A stretch of DNA of 64,000 bases from an uncultured Kiritimatiellota bacterium (GCA_934635385.1 CAKTZI010000003.1:62001-126000), one strand, 5' to 3'. Counted from the first letter of the stretch, positions 15,401 through 24,211 are shown. Notes: generated from the sequence alone by a model not told the origin. A program made the numbers and translations.

Positions 15401-18400
15401 AAATGCATTCGCCTATGCGTTCAACGCGAATACGAAGGCGCAGAACTACGAGGTGACGGTGCGCTACGGCACGGTGAAGATGGCTCCTCGCGCAATCACG
15501 CTCACCGCACCGACGAAGGAGAAGCCGTACGACGGAACGCCGCTCACGTTCGGGGCGGAGGAAGTCGAAGCGGTCGCGACAGGCGTAGCCCTCCCCGGCG
15601 GCGGTCACGGGCAGCCCGCCCTGCCGGATGGCGAGGCGTTTGCGCTGGGTGATTTCGCGAGCATCACGGAGGCTGGGCGCGTGGCCGCCACGTTCACGGT
15701 GGCGGATGGAACGGCACTCATGGCTGACTATGCGATCACCATTGTGCCGGGCACGCTGACGGTGACGCGGAGCGCGACGCAGATCACCGTGACGGCCAAG
15801 AGCGGCAGCTGGATTTACGACGGGCAACCCCACACGCTTCACGAATACGAGGCGACGAACCTTGGCGTCTTGCAGCCCGGCGATGCTCTGGATGTGACGT
15901 TCAGCGACGATTCGGTTGTGGCGATGCCCATCGACGGGCCGGAGCAGAATGGAATTGTGGAGAACGCGATAGCTGGCGTGAGGATCCTGCGCGGCGAATT
16001 GGATGTTACCTCCAACTATACGCTCGCGCCGTACAGCGGCACGCTGACGGTGACGAAGCGGCCTGTTGTCCTGACATCCAAGAGCGCGTCCAAGACCTAC
16101 GACGGAGAACCCTTGGCAGCGCACGAGGTCGAGATCGGCGGCGATGGTTTCGTGGGCGAGGACGGTGCGACGTTCACCTTCACCGGCTCGCGGACAGACA
16201 AGGGCACGAGCAAGAACACTTTTGCCTACACGCTCAAGAGCGGCACGAGAGCGGAAAACTACGCCATCACGAAGGTGGATGGCGATCTTGAGGTGACGGC
16301 GGCAGACATCTCTGATGGCGACGATTCCGACTGGCAGATTGTGATGGGGCCATCGCTTGCCTACACAGGTCTTGAGCAGATACAGACACTCTCCTCGGTG
16401 ACGTACAGGGGGTTGCCGCTCGACTGTTCCATAACCGGCAACGCGCAGACCGATGCCGGGAACTATGCAATGACGCTTGCGGGACAGGGTAATTTCGCCG
16501 GCACGCACGATGTCGCGTGGACGATAGCGCCAAAGTCGTTGTCGCTAACGGCGGGAAGTGGAAGCCGCGTGTATGACGGCACGCCGCTCATGGTCGGGAC
16601 GGTGACGGCCATCGGCTTCGTCGCGGGCGAGGGAGCGGAATACGAATGCGCCGGCTCGCAGACAGACGTCGGTAGCTCGAAGAACAACGTCGCGACGATA
16701 AATTGGAGCGCGAACACCAAAGGAAGCAACTACGCGGTGACGAAACTTCCTGGAACGCTCACCGTCACGCCGCGCCCCGTCACGCTCACGGCGGCGAACA
16801 TCTCGAAGCCATACGATGGTACGCCTCTTGCGCTGACTGCGGCCGACATCGCCGTGGACGGAATTGTTGCCGGCGAATCGTTCGTGTTCGGCGATTTTGC
16901 ATCGAGGACGGAGGCGGGGCAGAGTCCGGCGACGTTCACGTACGATGCGGGTCCGGGTACGAAACTCGGCAACTATGCCGTGACGGTGACGCCGGGAGCG
17001 ACGATTACGATCACAAGGAGCGCGACGGCAATCTCGGTTACGGCTGCGAGCGAGTCGTGGGCATATGACGGCGAATCGCACTCCAACCGCACGTGGACGG
17101 CCACAAACCTCGACACGCTTCAGGCAGGTGACACGCTGGAGGTGACGTTCGACGATGCGAGCGCAGTGACGACGCCGCAGGACGGGCCGGGGCAGGACGG
17201 CGTGGTAGCGAACGCAATCGCAAACGTGCGGGTGATCCGCAATGGAATTGAGGATGTGACCGCGAACTACACGGTCGAATGGTTTCCGGGAACGCTGACG
17301 GTGACGAAGCGTCCGGTGACAGTGAATGTCAAGGGCAGGACGGCGACGTTCACCTACGACGGCAATGAGCAGAGCGTCGAGGGGTATGACATGACGACGG
17401 ATGAAGAGTTGTATGACATCTCGGCGGATACCGCATTCAGCGGCACGGCGGAGGCGACGCGCACCGACGCCGGAAAGACCGAGATGGGGCTTGTCGCTGT
17501 GGACTTCACGAACAACAACAACTGCTTTGAGGTGACGTATGCCGTGATGGACGGCTGGGTGAAGATCGAGCCTCTCGACATCGCGGCGGCGGGCGACGAC
17601 TTCGTCCTCGCGCTCGGCGCGAATCCGAAGTACAACGGTACGGTGCAGTCGATTCCCGTGGAGCGCGTCGTCTGCAGGGGTCTGCCCGTCACCTGTACTC
17701 GCGCCGGCGAGAAGGCCACCCATGCGGGGGCCTATACGCTCACGGTGAAGGCGAACGGCAACTTCACGGGCGAGCGTTCGACGACGTGGCAGATGTTGAA
17801 GCGCCATGTGACATTGACGAGCGGCAGTGCCACGAAGCCATATGACGGCTCGCCCGTCCGCTGCGGCGACGTCCACATCACCGGCGACGGATTCATCGGC
17901 CTTGAGGGGGCGACATTTGATGTGAGGGGATCGCAGACCGTGGCCGGCAGTAGCAAGAACGCATTTGCATACACCTTGAAGGCGGGTACGCTTTCTGGCG
18001 ACTATGACATCGTGAAGGTCGAGGGCGACTTGACCGTCACCAAGGCGACGTACCCCGGACAGGAGCCGGGCGGCGCGGGGATCGCGTGGAGCGTCGCGCC
18101 CGACGCGGCGAACTGGGTCTACGACGGGCGGCCGCACGGCGTGGCGCTGACGGGCGTCCCGGCGGGCGTGACGGCGCGCCTCGCCGGGAACGAGGCGGTG
18201 GACGCGGGCGACTACGTGGCCACGGTGACGCTCGACTACGACGCGGCGAACTACGAGCCGCCGGTCACCCCCGCGCCGCTCGCGTGGTCGATTGCGCCGC
18301 GTTCGGTGACGCTCGTCTCGGACGGGGCGGAGAAGGTCTACGACGGGACGCCGCTTCGCTGCGACTCGGTGCGCGTGAAGGACGGCTCGCTTGGCTTCGT

Positions 18401-19982
18401 CGCGGGCGAGGGCTTTTCGGCGACCTGTTCGGGCGCGCTCACGGACGTTGGGGCGATGGAGAACCTCTTCGACTACGTGCTGACGGGCGAGACGAAGGTC
18501 GGCAACTACGAGATCACGAAGGTCTACGGTACGCTCACGGTCACCAAGGCGGTCATCGGCGGTGAAGATGGCGAGGAGCCGGGGGCGGACGACGTGCCGA
18601 CGGGCGGCGTCTCGAAGTTCGACGCGACGTTCGTCTACGATGGCGAGGGGCATACGATCGACACGAACGCGCTTCAGGCGGCGTTCGGCGCGGCGCTGGC
18701 TGGCGCGGGCGAGACGAGGGTCGGCTTTGGTTACACGGCGGACGGCGCTGTCGCCACGGGGGCGGAACAGGTCTCTGACTGGCGAGAGGTCGCACCTGTC
18801 TATACCAACGCGGGCGCATACGTAATCTGGTACAAGGTCACGAACCCGAACTACGAAGACTTCATACATCAGGCGAAAGTGACGATCACGCCACGTGACA
18901 TTGCCCTCGCGACGATTGCGCCGATTCCCGACGTCACGTTCGCGGACAGTCCGGCGACGCCGGTGCCGGTCGTGACCGACCAAACGCCATCGATCATCAC
19001 GGCGAGTGACTATGACGTGTCCTATCGTGACAATGACCGGCCGGGGACGGCCACCGTCACGCTGACGGGCAAGGGCAACTATCGCGGCACGAAGTCGGCC
19101 ACCTTCGTCATCAAGCTGGCGACAGTTCGGTACGCGGCACTCACGGGTACGCTCGCCTGGAAGCTCAATCTGGGGACCGGCTGCTACACGGCCCAGTTGA
19201 AGCTGACCTGCACGAACGGATTCAGTCAAGGCATCTCCGACCTGAAGTTCGTCTACCAAGATCGCAGGGACGGCACGAAGATCACGGCGGGGCTCTGGAA
19301 TTCGTCGGCGCGTGCCTATCGTCCGACGGTCTCCATCGGCGGGACAACTTATCGTTTTGTCGATCTTGACGCGACGAAACTCACCGCACAGGACGTGACG
19401 GCTCTTTACGGTGTCGCGGACGTTTCGCAGTCTGTCGGGACGGTTCCGTCCGCGCAGTGCGTGATTGAGCTTTTCGTGTCCGACCTTTCCTCGCCTGTCT
19501 CGGACATCGGCTATGTCATGTGGAAGTCGAATGGCGCGCAATGCTCGCTGCCGATCTCGGCGGCGGGCGGTTCGCAGGGCCTGGCGGTCAGCGAGACGAT
19601 GCTGGGGGCGATGCGTCTGGCGTCCTCGGCCTCGCCGCTGGACGCGCCGCTTTCGACGGCGGCGCTCAACACGTCGCTTGCGCTGGGCGTCGTCCTCGAC
19701 CCGGCGTCGAGTCCGTACTGCAGGCTGACGGCGTTTGCTGTGACGGCGACCGGCCTGAGCGGACGGGTCGAAGTCGGCAAGGTGCGCGGCGGATGCGAGA
19801 CGCGAGGCGCTTTGGGTGCGAACGCACAGGTGGTTCTGATGGGTGCGAAAAGCCTGTCGGACGGATTTGCCGAGATCGGCCGCGTGGCGGTCGATGAAAA
19901 CGGTGCGTTCCTGTTCCCGCTCGGCAACAAGGCGTATCAGTTCTTCAAGGTGAAGATTGTCATTGAGAACGTCGTCGAATAA
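12447..19982 (+). CDS. Giant secreted MBG-repeat protein (2511 residues)
   Basis: The start is the ATG at 12447 with AAGGAG at 12432-12437, followed by a signal peptide (residues about 1-25). The body is about 23 tandem Ig-like modules of the MBG type, each with a VYDGTPL- or YDGQPH-like strand, a VAGEGA-like turn and a NYEIT...GTLTVT end. Near-identical modules occur (see the DNA repeats at 13071-13246 and 14391-14534). The last 350 residues differ: a cysteine-containing beta domain (TGCYTAQLKLTCTNGFSQ) and a tail ending in FFKVKIVIENVVE, possibly a sorting signal. No LPXTG or PEP-CTERM motif is seen. It is followed 19 bp later by a barrel gene, so a surface adhesin or stalk is likely. Ligand unknown. 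Confidence 0.85.
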   Translation: MKMKLAKEIVLGGLVWALALVGEAATSVTTETPTFELSIKHDGVRMSRGSETLTYSSRWDGGADTTVTLAQDGETLQAGLTGEGTRPWSVTRNGTYTLTHTTYTNGVAGKVETATFVVAGLDVPFASGDVTVANYADVYDGQPHGIGVTVADGIAGVAKKYATDPSVPFTEELPTLTNVGTLTVWCEISAPGYITQTNSAIVTITPRPVTLTSGTKLDFVYDGQPHGFPHIMISGLGFVVGEGVTTSNWATVTAVAEGEVENAFDYAPFDGTDLANYEVTVVTGKIAVVKATPVTPGGPIDPVSPDPTDPSAPYSAYDFVGVYDGAAHTIDTNALRSVVYQPAAPLSFQYALVKDGALANEPFMFTDVVSTSFWYRISAPNFADYWHEAKVTITNRPVTLTSGTKTDFGYDGTAHAYPHIIISGLGFIAGEGVTTSNWATVTAVAEGEVENAFDYAAQERTDLANYDITVITGKIAVIAAPIPVGPGGAIAAVGYTNVYDGAAHGVAVSANGLLTTPTVQYRASESDDWADASPMFSDVCDTQVWYRVTAPNYAPVVGTVGVRIMPRTITLTSKSLTKPYDGTPLTAHEVTVGGDGFADGEGATYAFTGEQTAVGESENAFTYTLNANTSAGNYEITTANGTLAVTKASIGGEDGEEPGDDDVPSGGVSKFDATFVYDGEGHTLNTNALQAAFGAAMIGEISVGYALDDGNSGSGEGHAVMPWMADAPVYTNAGEYAVWYRVVNPNYEEFIHAAKITITNRLVTVSVAGHTATYAYDTTEKRVNGYDAVTEDALYDIAADTVFGGTAEATRTDAGTTAMGLTAGDFANSNANFLVTYEVTDGWLSVTPRVVGDDPSNWDIRLARNPMYDGTERSAPITQVAFVKPDGNLDDIPYTLSGNVATDAGNYVVRITGTGNYVGTIEKEWAITPRNITLTSGRAEWVYDGTAHSESGVAVTGDGFVAGEGADYSGFPVVRHVADAAEPMANAFAYAFNANTKAQNYEVTVRYGTVKMAPRAITLTAPTKEKPYDGTPLTFGAEEVEAVATGVALPGGGHGQPALPDGEAFALGDFASITEAGRVAATFTVADGTALMADYAITIVPGTLTVTRSATQITVTAKSGSWIYDGQPHTLHEYEATNLGVLQPGDALDVTFSDDSVVAMPIDGPEQNGIVENAIAGVRILRGELDVTSNYTLAPYSGTLTVTKRPVVLTSKSASKTYDGEPLAAHEVEIGGDGFVGEDGATFTFTGSRTDKGTSKNTFAYTLKSGTRAENYAITKVDGDLEVTAADISDGDDSDWQIVMGPSLAYTGLEQIQTLSSVTYRGLPLDCSITGNAQTDAGNYAMTLAGQGNFAGTHDVAWTIAPKSLSLTAGSGSRVYDGTPLMVGTVTAIGFVAGEGAEYECAGSQTDVGSSKNNVATINWSANTKGSNYAVTKLPGTLTVTPRPVTLTAANISKPYDGTPLALTAADIAVDGIVAGESFVFGDFASRTEAGQSPATFTYDAGPGTKLGNYAVTVTPGATITITRSATAISVTAASESWAYDGESHSNRTWTATNLDTLQAGDTLEVTFDDASAVTTPQDGPGQDGVVANAIANVRVIRNGIEDVTANYTVEWFPGTLTVTKRPVTVNVKGRTATFTYDGNEQSVEGYDMTTDEELYDISADTAFSGTAEATRTDAGKTEMGLVAVDFTNNNNCFEVTYAVMDGWVKIEPLDIAAAGDDFVLALGANPKYNGTVQSIPVERVVCRGLPVTCTRAGEKATHAGAYTLTVKANGNFTGERSTTWQMLKRHVTLTSGSATKPYDGSPVRCGDVHITGDGFIGLEGATFDVRGSQTVAGSSKNAFAYTLKAGTLSGDYDIVKVEGDLTVTKATYPGQEPGGAGIAWSVAPDAANWVYDGRPHGVALTGVPAGVTARLAGNEAVDAGDYVATVTLDYDAANYEPPVTPAPLAWSIAPRSVTLVSDGAEKVYDGTPLRCDSVRVKDGSLGFVAGEGFSATCSGALTDVGAMENLFDYVLTGETKVGNYEITKVYGTLTVTKAVIGGEDGEEPGADDVPTGGVSKFDATFVYDGEGHTIDTNALQAAFGAALAGAGETRVGFGYTADGAVATGAEQVSDWREVAPVYTNAGAYVIWYKVTNPNYEDFIHQAKVTITPRDIALATIAPIPDVTFADSPATPVPVVTDQTPSIITASDYDVSYRDNDRPGTATVTLTGKGNYRGTKSATFVIKLATVRYAALTGTLAWKLNLGTGCYTAQLKLTCTNGFSQGISDLKFVYQDRRDGTKITAGLWNSSARAYRPTVSIGGTTYRFVDLDATKLTAQDVTALYGVADVSQSVGTVPSAQCVIELFVSDLSSPVSDIGYVMWKSNGAQCSLPISAAGGSQGLAVSETMLGAMRLASSASPLDAPLSTAALNTSLALGVVLDPASSPYCRLTAFAVTATGLSGRVEVGKVRGGCETRGALGANAQVVLMGAKSLSDGFAEIGRVAVDENGAFLFPLGNKAYQFFKVKIVIENVVE
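13071..13246 (+). repeat. 176-base direct repeat, copy 1, in the MBG gene
   Basis: It is nearly identical in sequence and identical in length to 13638-13813, one module pair further on. Both copies contain an AT-rich patch (CACATATTATNATAAGTGG) that stands out from the GC-rich gene. Confidence 0.8.
13638..13813 (+). repeat. 176-base direct repeat, copy 2, in the MBG gene
   Basis: Partner of 13071-13246. The second half (from the VTTSNWATV codons onward) is almost base-for-base identical, which suggests recent duplication or gene conversion. Confidence 0.8.
14391..14534 (+). repeat. 144-base direct repeat, copy 1, in the MBG gene
   Basis: It matches 18552-18695, 4.2 kb downstream, with equal length and few differences. 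It encodes the acidic linker GEDGEEPG and the KFDATFVYDGEGHT module start. Confidence 0.8.
18552..18695 (+). repeat. 144-base direct repeat, copy 2, in the MBG gene
   Basis: Partner of 14391-14534. Recombination between the copies would remove about 4.2 kb in frame (about 1387 residues). Confidence 0.8.
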
Positions 19983-20001
19983 GTTTCAAGGAGGTTTCAG
20001 A

Positions 20002-21144
20002 ATGAAGAAAATCATGTTTGCGTTGGGAATTGTGGCCGCCTCGTCGGCGTTTGCCGGATGGAACCTGAACCTGTCGTCGGGATGGCGCGTCGTCGGTGGC
20101 GCGAATTGCAACGCGGGGCTCAAGACCGACCTGAGCGTAACCGGCGCGCGGGCGTTGCCCGGCCTTCCGACGTTCGCCCGTCCGGCGGGTGCGACAAAAG
20201 CTGAGGCCGAGGCGGCATCGAAGGCCGTGCTGAACGGCCAGCGCGTCGACTTGCCGAACGGCGGGTTCATCGACCCCGACTATGCGGGAAGCGGCGCGTT
20301 CCCGGACATGACGTGGAACTGGCGTGCGCCGGCGGGAGCCTACGCGGACGGCAAGATGAACTTCACGTACGATTACGTCGAGGCGTCTTCGTCCCGTTCG
20401 GGCAGCCTTGTCGAACGTTCGAGCACAGATCGCGATCTGCCCGGCTTCAACGTCGAGATTCAGCGCAACCTCGGACAGTGGGGCCGCTTTGGGCTGGACA
20501 TGGGCTTCGGGTTCGCCTACTTCCGGCGCAAAGGCGTCTACAAGTCGTCGGGCGAAGTCTATCGGACGGACACGGTTGAGCGCGGCAGCTACACGTCGAG
20601 CGTGTCGATGGACTCGGCTTGGGCGGACATGGCGCAGAACCCGGACGGTTCCTACGGCGCGGGGACGTACGACGGGCCCGGACCCCTCCTGCCGCTTCCG
20701 GGCGGCGGAGGCGGAAACTCCTTCACGTTTGGCAGCACGGTCAACGGCGTCTCGTCCACGACGCACGCGCTGCGCCTTGACTCGTCGGCGGACTACGAGG
20801 AGATTGAGCTGACGCTGACCGCGAAGCCGTACTGCGACGTCACGGACTGGTTTCGTGTGGTCGGCACGCTCGGCGTCGCCGTCAGCCGCGGACAGCTCGA
20901 CTTCGACATGATGGCGCTCGCCGACGGTTCGCGCGTCTATGCCGATTCCGAGCGGTTCAGCTCGTGGGACTGCTACGGCCTTGGCGGGCTCGGCGGCCTG
21001 TTCCACTGGTGGAACGTGTGCCTCGGCTTCGATTTCCTCGCCCGCTTCCTTGACCGCGACATCAAGGTTGACGGACGCAACGTCTCCGGCACGGTCGAAC
21101 GCTGTCCGTGGATGTTCCGCGCCTACGCCGGGTTCGAGTTCTGA
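20002..21144 (+). CDS. Outer-membrane beta-barrel protein
   Basis: The 380-residue protein starts at the ATG preceded by AAGGAGG (19988-19994), overlapping nothing and lying 19 bp after the MBG gene. It has a signal peptide ending in SSAFA. The mature part is a series of amphipathic strands with alternating aromatic residues (GWNLNLSSGWRVVGG, FGLDMGFGFAYFRRK, IELTLTAKPYCDVTDW, CLGFDFLARFLD) and ends AYAGFEF with the C-terminal phenylalanine typical of BAM substrates. A glycine/proline-rich loop lies near residues 225-245. Position suggests it anchors or exports the MBG protein, which is inference. No named family is recognised. Confidence 0.75.
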   Translation: MKKIMFALGIVAASSAFAGWNLNLSSGWRVVGGANCNAGLKTDLSVTGARALPGLPTFARPAGATKAEAEAASKAVLNGQRVDLPNGGFIDPDYAGSGAFPDMTWNWRAPAGAYADGKMNFTYDYVEASSSRSGSLVERSSTDRDLPGFNVEIQRNLGQWGRFGLDMGFGFAYFRRKGVYKSSGEVYRTDTVERGSYTSSVSMDSAWADMAQNPDGSYGAGTYDGPGPLLPLPGGGGGNSFTFGSTVNGVSSTTHALRLDSSADYEEIELTLTAKPYCDVTDWFRVVGTLGVAVSRGQLDFDMMALADGSRVYADSERFSSWDCYGLGGLGGLFHWWNVCLGFDFLARFLDRDIKVDGRNVSGTVERCPWMFRAYAGFEF

Positions 21145-21179
21145 CGTGTGCGCCGTCGATGGACGGCGGGTAATTTTGG

Positions 21180-21185
21180 TATAAT
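21180..21185 (+). promoter_or_regulatory. -10 TATAAT of prfB
   Basis: TTTTGGTATAATACGCGCC, with the hexamer ten bases before the ATG at 21196, leaving a leader of only a few bases. Confidence 0.65.
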
Positions 21186-21195
21186 ACGCGCCGTT

Positions 21196-22332
21196 ATGGC
21201 GGAACAAGAGAAAGCGAAGCTGCTGGAAGTCGAAGCGGTTCGGCAGCGGATTGAGGAACTGAAGAAGAAAGTCGGCGAAATGGCCGACTACATCAAGATC
21301 GGCGAGCGGCGTGCGAAGCTCGCCGATCTGGAGGCCCAGCAGGCCACGGGCGACTTCTGGAACAATCAGGCGAAGGCGCGCGAGGTCATCGCGGCGACGA
21401 ACGCCGAGCGCGCGTATGTCGTGCCGTTCACGTCGCTGGAGAAGACGGTCGAGGACGCGGGCGTCATGCTGGAGCTGGCCGAGATGGAGGAGGGCGAGGC
21501 CCAGCAGACCGCGCTGAAGGACACGCTCGGCGAATGCGCGAAGGCGGACGACTTCTTCTCGAAGCTCCGCCTCCAGTCGCTTCTCGGCGGCAAGTTCGAC
21601 GCCTGTAACGTCTTCGTGAAGCTGCACGCCGGGCAGGGCGGCACGGAGGCCTGCGACTGGGTTGCGATGCTCTACCGCATGTACCAGCGCTACGCCGAAA
21701 GCCAGGGCTGGAAGGTCGAGGAATACGACACGCAGGAAGGCGAAGAGGCGGGCTACAAGGACGTCTACTTCAAGGTCGAGGGACCTTACGCCTTCGGCAT
21801 GCTCAAGGCCGAGCGCGGCATCCACCGCCTCGTGCGCATCTCGCCGTTCGACGCGAACAAGCGCCGCCAGACGTCCTTCGCGTCCGTCGAGACGGTCGCG
21901 GAGATCAACGACGACATCGACGTCGAGATCAAGGACGAGGATCTGCGCATCGACACGTACCGGTCGGGCGGCGCGGGCGGCCAGCACGTCAACAAGACCG
22001 ACTCGGCCGTGCGCCTGACGCACCTGCCGACGGGCATCGTCGTCGCCTGCCAGAAGGAGCGTTCGCAGCACATGAACAAGGAAAAGGCGATGAACATGCT
22101 GCGCGCCCAGCTGTACGAGTACTACGAAGACCAGAAGAAGGCCGAGATGGATCGCTTCTACGGCGCGAAGTCCGAGAACGGCTGGGGCAGCCAGATCCGC
22201 TCCTACGTCTTCTGTCCCTACACGATGGTGAAGGATCTGCGCACCGAATGCGAGACGAGCGACGTCAACGCCGTCATGGACGGGCACATCCAGCCGTTCA
22301 TCGAAGCCTGGCTTCAGATGAAGGCGAAGTGA
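21196..22332 (+). CDS. prfB: Peptide chain release factor 2
   Basis: This 378-residue release factor reads UAA and UGA stop codons and hydrolyses peptidyl-tRNA. The tripeptide anticodon SPF is visible (RLVRISPFDANKRRQ) and the catalytic GGQ is in SGGAGGQHVNKTDSA. The N-terminal helical domain begins MAEQEKAKLLEVEAVRQRI. The usual in-frame UGA with a CUU slippery codon, which autoregulates prfB in many bacteria, is absent: the N-terminal frame is open throughout. The start is the ATG at 21196 just after the promoter; the longer frame runs into promoter sequence. The next gene starts one base after the stop. Confidence 0.95.
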   Translation: MAEQEKAKLLEVEAVRQRIEELKKKVGEMADYIKIGERRAKLADLEAQQATGDFWNNQAKAREVIAATNAERAYVVPFTSLEKTVEDAGVMLELAEMEEGEAQQTALKDTLGECAKADDFFSKLRLQSLLGGKFDACNVFVKLHAGQGGTEACDWVAMLYRMYQRYAESQGWKVEEYDTQEGEEAGYKDVYFKVEGPYAFGMLKAERGIHRLVRISPFDANKRRQTSFASVETVAEINDDIDVEIKDEDLRIDTYRSGGAGGQHVNKTDSAVRLTHLPTGIVVACQKERSQHMNKEKAMNMLRAQLYEYYEDQKKAEMDRFYGAKSENGWGSQIRSYVFCPYTMVKDLRTECETSDVNAVMDGHIQPFIEAWLQMKAK

Positions 22333-22333
22333 G

Positions 22334-23767
22334 ATGAGACTTGAAGAGTTGCAGCGCTTGATTGCGGATGGCGAAAATGATCGTTTCGAGTGCAAGGAAA
22401 CGACAGGCCAACGTGCCGAGGCGTGCCGAACGTTGTGTGCATTTCTGAATGGGGATGGGGGGACGGTTGTCTTTGGTGTGTCTCGTAAGGGTAGGTTGAC
22501 GGGACAGTTGGTGAGCGACGAGACGAAAAGGGATCTTGCCCGTGCGTTCTGCGATTTTGAGCCGGGCATCGAGATCCCGACCGAGTATGTGACCGTTGAC
22601 GATTCGCATCAGGCCATTGTGTGTCGTGTGGCAGGTGGGCCTCGAAAGCCGTATGCCTATGATGGTCGGCCCTATCGGCGTGTACAGTCGACGACGACAA
22701 AAATGTCGCAGGAGCAGTATGCTGCGCTCATTGCCAGTCGCGGCGGATTCCAAAGCAAGTGGGAACTGCAATGGGATGAAAATGTGTCTCTTGCGGACAT
22801 TGACCTTGAAGAGGTGACTCGAACGGCGAAGATTGCCGTGGCGGAGGGACGCCTCTCGCCAGAAGTGGATGTCAACGATCCGAAGGATCTTCTTCGTCGT
22901 TTTGGGTTGCTCAAGGGCGATTTGCCGCTCAATGGCGCGATGGCTTTGTTCGGCAGGGACTTGACGTTCTATCCGCAGTGCATCCTGAAGATGGCGTGGT
23001 TCAAGGGAACGGACAAGACGGTCTTCCTTGACAACCGCATGGTTGAGGGCAACATCATTCGGCTCCAGAGCGAAGCGATGGCGTTCTGCTTCAAGCACCT
23101 CAACCTTTCTGGCGTGGTTCGGGGTTTGTATCGCGAGGAGAGGTTGGAGGTGCCGGCCGAGGCCTTGCGCGAGGCGATTATCAACGCGCTTGCGCATCGA
23201 CTTTACGCGAGTGGCGGCGCTGTCTCATTGGCGATTTACGACGATCGTGTCGAGATCTCAAATCCCGGCAGCTTCAGCCCGGAAGTTGCCGTTCAGGGCA
23301 TTTTCCCCGGCATGGCTTCGACGCCACGCAATCCGACCATCGCCAAGGTTCTCTATCTGCGCAAGGCCATTGAGATGTGGGGGCGTGGCATCGGACTTAT
23401 TCTTAAATCCTGCCAAGAGGCGCGCCTGGCCACACCGAAGATCTACGAAGATCGGGGCTTTGTCTATACCGTCTTCACTCGTCCAACGGCACAGGAATGG
23501 CAGGAAACGGTTGTCGAGGAAAGCGGGCGCACGAATGTTGGCACTAATGGCACTGATGTTGGCGCTAATGGCGCAAATTCTGGCACTAATGTGAGTGAAC
23601 GCCTGTTGGAATGCATTGGTAGACAGCCACGCTTGAATCAGAATGAACTGGCAGAGCGAATGGGCGTCTCAAGACGTACGATTGTGCGCCTGATTGATCG
23701 GCTGAAGAAACAAGGGTGTCTTCGTCGTATAGGCGGCACACGTGGCCAGTGGGAAGTTTGCCGTTGA
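22334..23767 (+). CDS. AlbA_2 (Schlafen-type) ATP-binding regulator with C-terminal HTH
   Basis: A 477-residue protein. Residues about 1-130 form an AlbA_2/Schlafen-AlbA domain (FECKETTGQRAEACRTLCAF then GGTVVFGVSRKG). The centre is the RecG-like ATP-binding HATPase_c_4 region (REAIINALAHRLY, DDRVEISNPGSF, RNPTIAKVLY, MWGRGIGLI). A Gly-Thr-Asn/Ala-Asn linker (about 400-422) leads to a winged helix (LNQNELAERMGVSRRTIVRLI). Such proteins are usually called transcriptional regulators, with unknown ligand. The gene starts 1 bp after prfB, so it is probably co-transcribed, although its codon use is slightly AT-richer. Confidence 0.85.
   Translation: MRLEELQRLIADGENDRFECKETTGQRAEACRTLCAFLNGDGGTVVFGVSRKGRLTGQLVSDETKRDLARAFCDFEPGIEIPTEYVTVDDSHQAIVCRVAGGPRKPYAYDGRPYRRVQSTTTKMSQEQYAALIASRGGFQSKWELQWDENVSLADIDLEEVTRTAKIAVAEGRLSPEVDVNDPKDLLRRFGLLKGDLPLNGAMALFGRDLTFYPQCILKMAWFKGTDKTVFLDNRMVEGNIIRLQSEAMAFCFKHLNLSGVVRGLYREERLEVPAEALREAIINALAHRLYASGGAVSLAIYDDRVEISNPGSFSPEVAVQGIFPGMASTPRNPTIAKVLYLRKAIEMWGRGIGLILKSCQEARLATPKIYEDRGFVYTVFTRPTAQEWQETVVEESGRTNVGTNGTDVGANGANSGTNVSERLLECIGRQPRLNQNELAERMGVSRRTIVRLIDRLKKQGCLRRIGGTRGQWEVCR
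23531..23592 (+). repeat. GGCACTAATG-type micro-repeat in the regulator linker
   Basis: Degenerate 9-12 base units built on GGC(A/G)CTAATG encode the linker between the ATP-binding and HTH domains. They could expand or contract without breaking the frame. Confidence 0.6.
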
Positions 23768-23796
23768 CAAATATCATTTGAAATGGGCGGTATTCC

Positions 23797-24132
23797 ATGT
23801 TCGATGACAGCAATCTCTACGGGCGGGCGACGGGGCTGGACCTGCGCGGACGGCACCGGACGGTCGAGACGGCGTTTGACGCGGCGCTCAGGGATCTGCT
23901 GACCGAGAAGGACGTCTTCTTCGATTCTCTTGTCGACCGCTGGCGGACGCTCTTCCCGAAGATGCCGGCGCGGCCGGGCCGCTACGAGGCCGGCAAGATC
24001 TTCGTCTACGTCAAGAACGCGCCGACGCTCTTTCTGATGCGGCCTCGCTTGCGGCAGATCGCCGCGAAGCTGGCGACGCTCCCCGGCGCGCCGAAGAAGA
24101 TTGACCTGCGGCTGGAGATTCACGCATCCTGA
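23797..24132 (+). CDS. DciA-like (DUF721) protein
   Basis: A 111-residue protein of the DUF721/DciA type. It has an N-terminal helix, the VDRWRTLFPKMPARPGRYEAG block where DciA proteins carry their W-x-x-(I/L)-V/F-G core, the short beta strand IFVYVKNAPTLFLMRPR, and the C-terminal KKIDLRLE. DciA is the ancestral loader of the DnaB replicative helicase in bacteria without DnaC or DnaI. Length fits a minimal KH-like DciA domain. It lies 29 bp after the Schlafen-type gene. The weak point is low sequence conservation in this family. Confidence 0.65.
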   Translation: MFDDSNLYGRATGLDLRGRHRTVETAFDAALRDLLTEKDVFFDSLVDRWRTLFPKMPARPGRYEAGKIFVYVKNAPTLFLMRPRLRQIAAKLATLPGAPKKIDLRLEIHAS

Positions 24133-24211
24133 TTCGTATGGGTTGCCCTGCGCACAGGAGGCGTCCGTTGCAGGATCGGCATTGAGCGACCGCGTTGTTG
24201 AATTGGGCAAC

